This document shows, one piece after another, positions 14,620-15,048 of a stretch of 15,048 nucleotides of DNA (position 1 is the first letter of the stretch; each line of letters begins with the position of its first letter). The DNA lies in assembly GCA_021787655.1 (NCBI GenBank), contig JAJYLM010000041.1, forward strand, positions 1 through 15,048, read 5' to 3'. This DNA is from a bacterium (GTDB lineage: Bacteria; JAMCPX01). Made by a program: the position numbers and the translations under genes. The notes under the pieces are model-generated. The model had not been told where the DNA came from, did not search any database, and saw nothing but the letters and a program-made list of their open reading frames with translations.

Positions 14620-15048
14620 GCAGCCGTGACCGCTGGCTCTCGACCTTTCTTGCACAGGCAATTCCCGGCAACAGTGTCACGCTCCTGAAGAACGGGACCA
14701 GTGCGTTTCCAGCGATGCTCGATGATCTGGGCAGCGCGCGCCATTCCATCAACCTTGAATTCTACAAGATCGCCGGTGATTCGACAGGCTGGGAATTCGC
14801 ACGCCTGCTTGCGGACAAGGCCTCGCAGGGATGTTCTGTGTGCGTGATCTATGACGCAATCGGATCCCTTGAAACAGGGGAAGGTTTCTTCGATTACCTC
14901 AGGGAGCACGGCGTGAAGCTGCTCGAGTTCAATCCGTACACGCCGCTGCTGAACAAGCACTGGGGCTGGTTCCACCGGGACCACCGGAAGATGGCAATCC
15001 TCGACGGCAAAACAGGGTTTGTCGGCGGGATCAACCTCACTGACGAGT
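14616..15048 (+). CDS. Phospholipase D family protein, cardiolipin synthase-like (3' end outside the window)
   Basis: This is a probable phosphatidyl transferase making cardiolipin or a related lipid at the inner membrane. The visible 144 residues start at a TTG whose second and third bases are shared with the stop of the ferredoxin gene (TTGA overlap); no ATG or GTG is in frame nearby and only a weak, distant AGGG precedes it. The sequence shows VTLLKNGTSAFPAMLDDLGSA and then INLEFYKIAGDSTGWEFARL, the usual opening of ClsB/YbhO-like proteins. It ends in the first HKD motif, H123-x-K125-x4-D130 (HRKMAILD), followed by GFVGGINLTDE. The second HKD motif must lie beyond base 15048. There is no N-terminal membrane helix pair, so it resembles ClsB/ClsC more than ClsA. 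Another PLD-type enzyme remains possible until the rest is seen. Confidence 0.87.
   Translation, partial: MSSRDRWLSTFLAQAIPGNSVTLLKNGTSAFPAMLDDLGSARHSINLEFYKIAGDSTGWEFARLLADKASQGCSVCVIYDAIGSLETGEGFFDYLREHGVKLLEFNPYTPLLNKHWGWFHRDHRKMAILDGKTGFVGGINLTDE

Noticed and set aside
1..15048. Search for mobile elements, CRISPR arrays, phage or defence genes, tRNA and rRNA
   Set aside because: No repeat arrays, transposase or integrase motifs, or RNA gene signatures were seen; the window looks like ordinary chromosome.

Overview
The window comes from a moderately GC-rich bacterial chromosome. It appears to be ordinary core-genome DNA rather than a mobile island: genes are tightly packed, start-stop overlaps are common, and I see no transposase, integrase, tRNA, rRNA or CRISPR repeat. 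Two features together suggest a diderm with c-di-AMP signalling. One is the folP-cdaA-cdaR-glmM order, which is common in Firmicutes and also found in deltaproteobacterial and related phyla. The other is a lipoprotein-type MltD murein transglycosylase, which implies an outer membrane. With an anaerobic-type GlpAB, an HdrC-like ferredoxin subunit, a cytidylate-kinase-like protein and a sigma-54 promoter, my best guess is an anaerobe of the Desulfobacterota (Deltaproteobacteria) or Nitrospirota. This placement is inference.

Layout. (1) 2-3214, plus strand: the 3' half of folP, then cdaA, cdaR and glmM, all joined by 1-4 base overlaps. They link folate synthesis, c-di-AMP production and its control, and the cell-wall precursor enzyme GlmM. 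(2) 3319-5034, minus strand: a single long acyl-CoA dehydrogenase with a good Shine-Dalgarno and a sigma-70-like promoter. It converges with glmM across about 100 bases in which I see no convincing terminator. (3) 5035-5375: a regulatory region of about 340 bases. It holds a T8A8 tract, two G/C-rich inverted repeats, a perfect 10-base palindrome and a near-consensus sigma-54 promoter pointing right. A Cys-rich short reading frame runs leftward through it. (4) 5376-6116, plus strand: a cytidylate-kinase-like protein, the likely sigma-54 target. (5) 6205-8534, minus strand: polX (X-family polymerase plus PHP nuclease) followed, with an ATGA overlap, by an isoprenylcysteine-methyltransferase-like membrane protein. 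(6) 8653-15048, plus strand: a probable operon of mltD, mrp/apbC, glpA, glpB, a very short glpC/HdrC-like ferredoxin, and a cardiolipin-synthase-like phospholipase D protein that runs off the right edge.

How the genes may work together. The last cluster pairs an Fe-S cluster carrier (Mrp) with an Fe-S flavoprotein system (GlpA, GlpB and the ferredoxin) that oxidises glycerol-3-phosphate. It ends in a phospholipid enzyme, so glycerophosphate catabolism and lipid synthesis meet in one transcription unit. I found no obviously unprecedented multi-gene system. The points most worth a second look are the sigma-54 control region at 5170-5376, the miniature GlpC, and the non-canonical RHK motif of CdaA.
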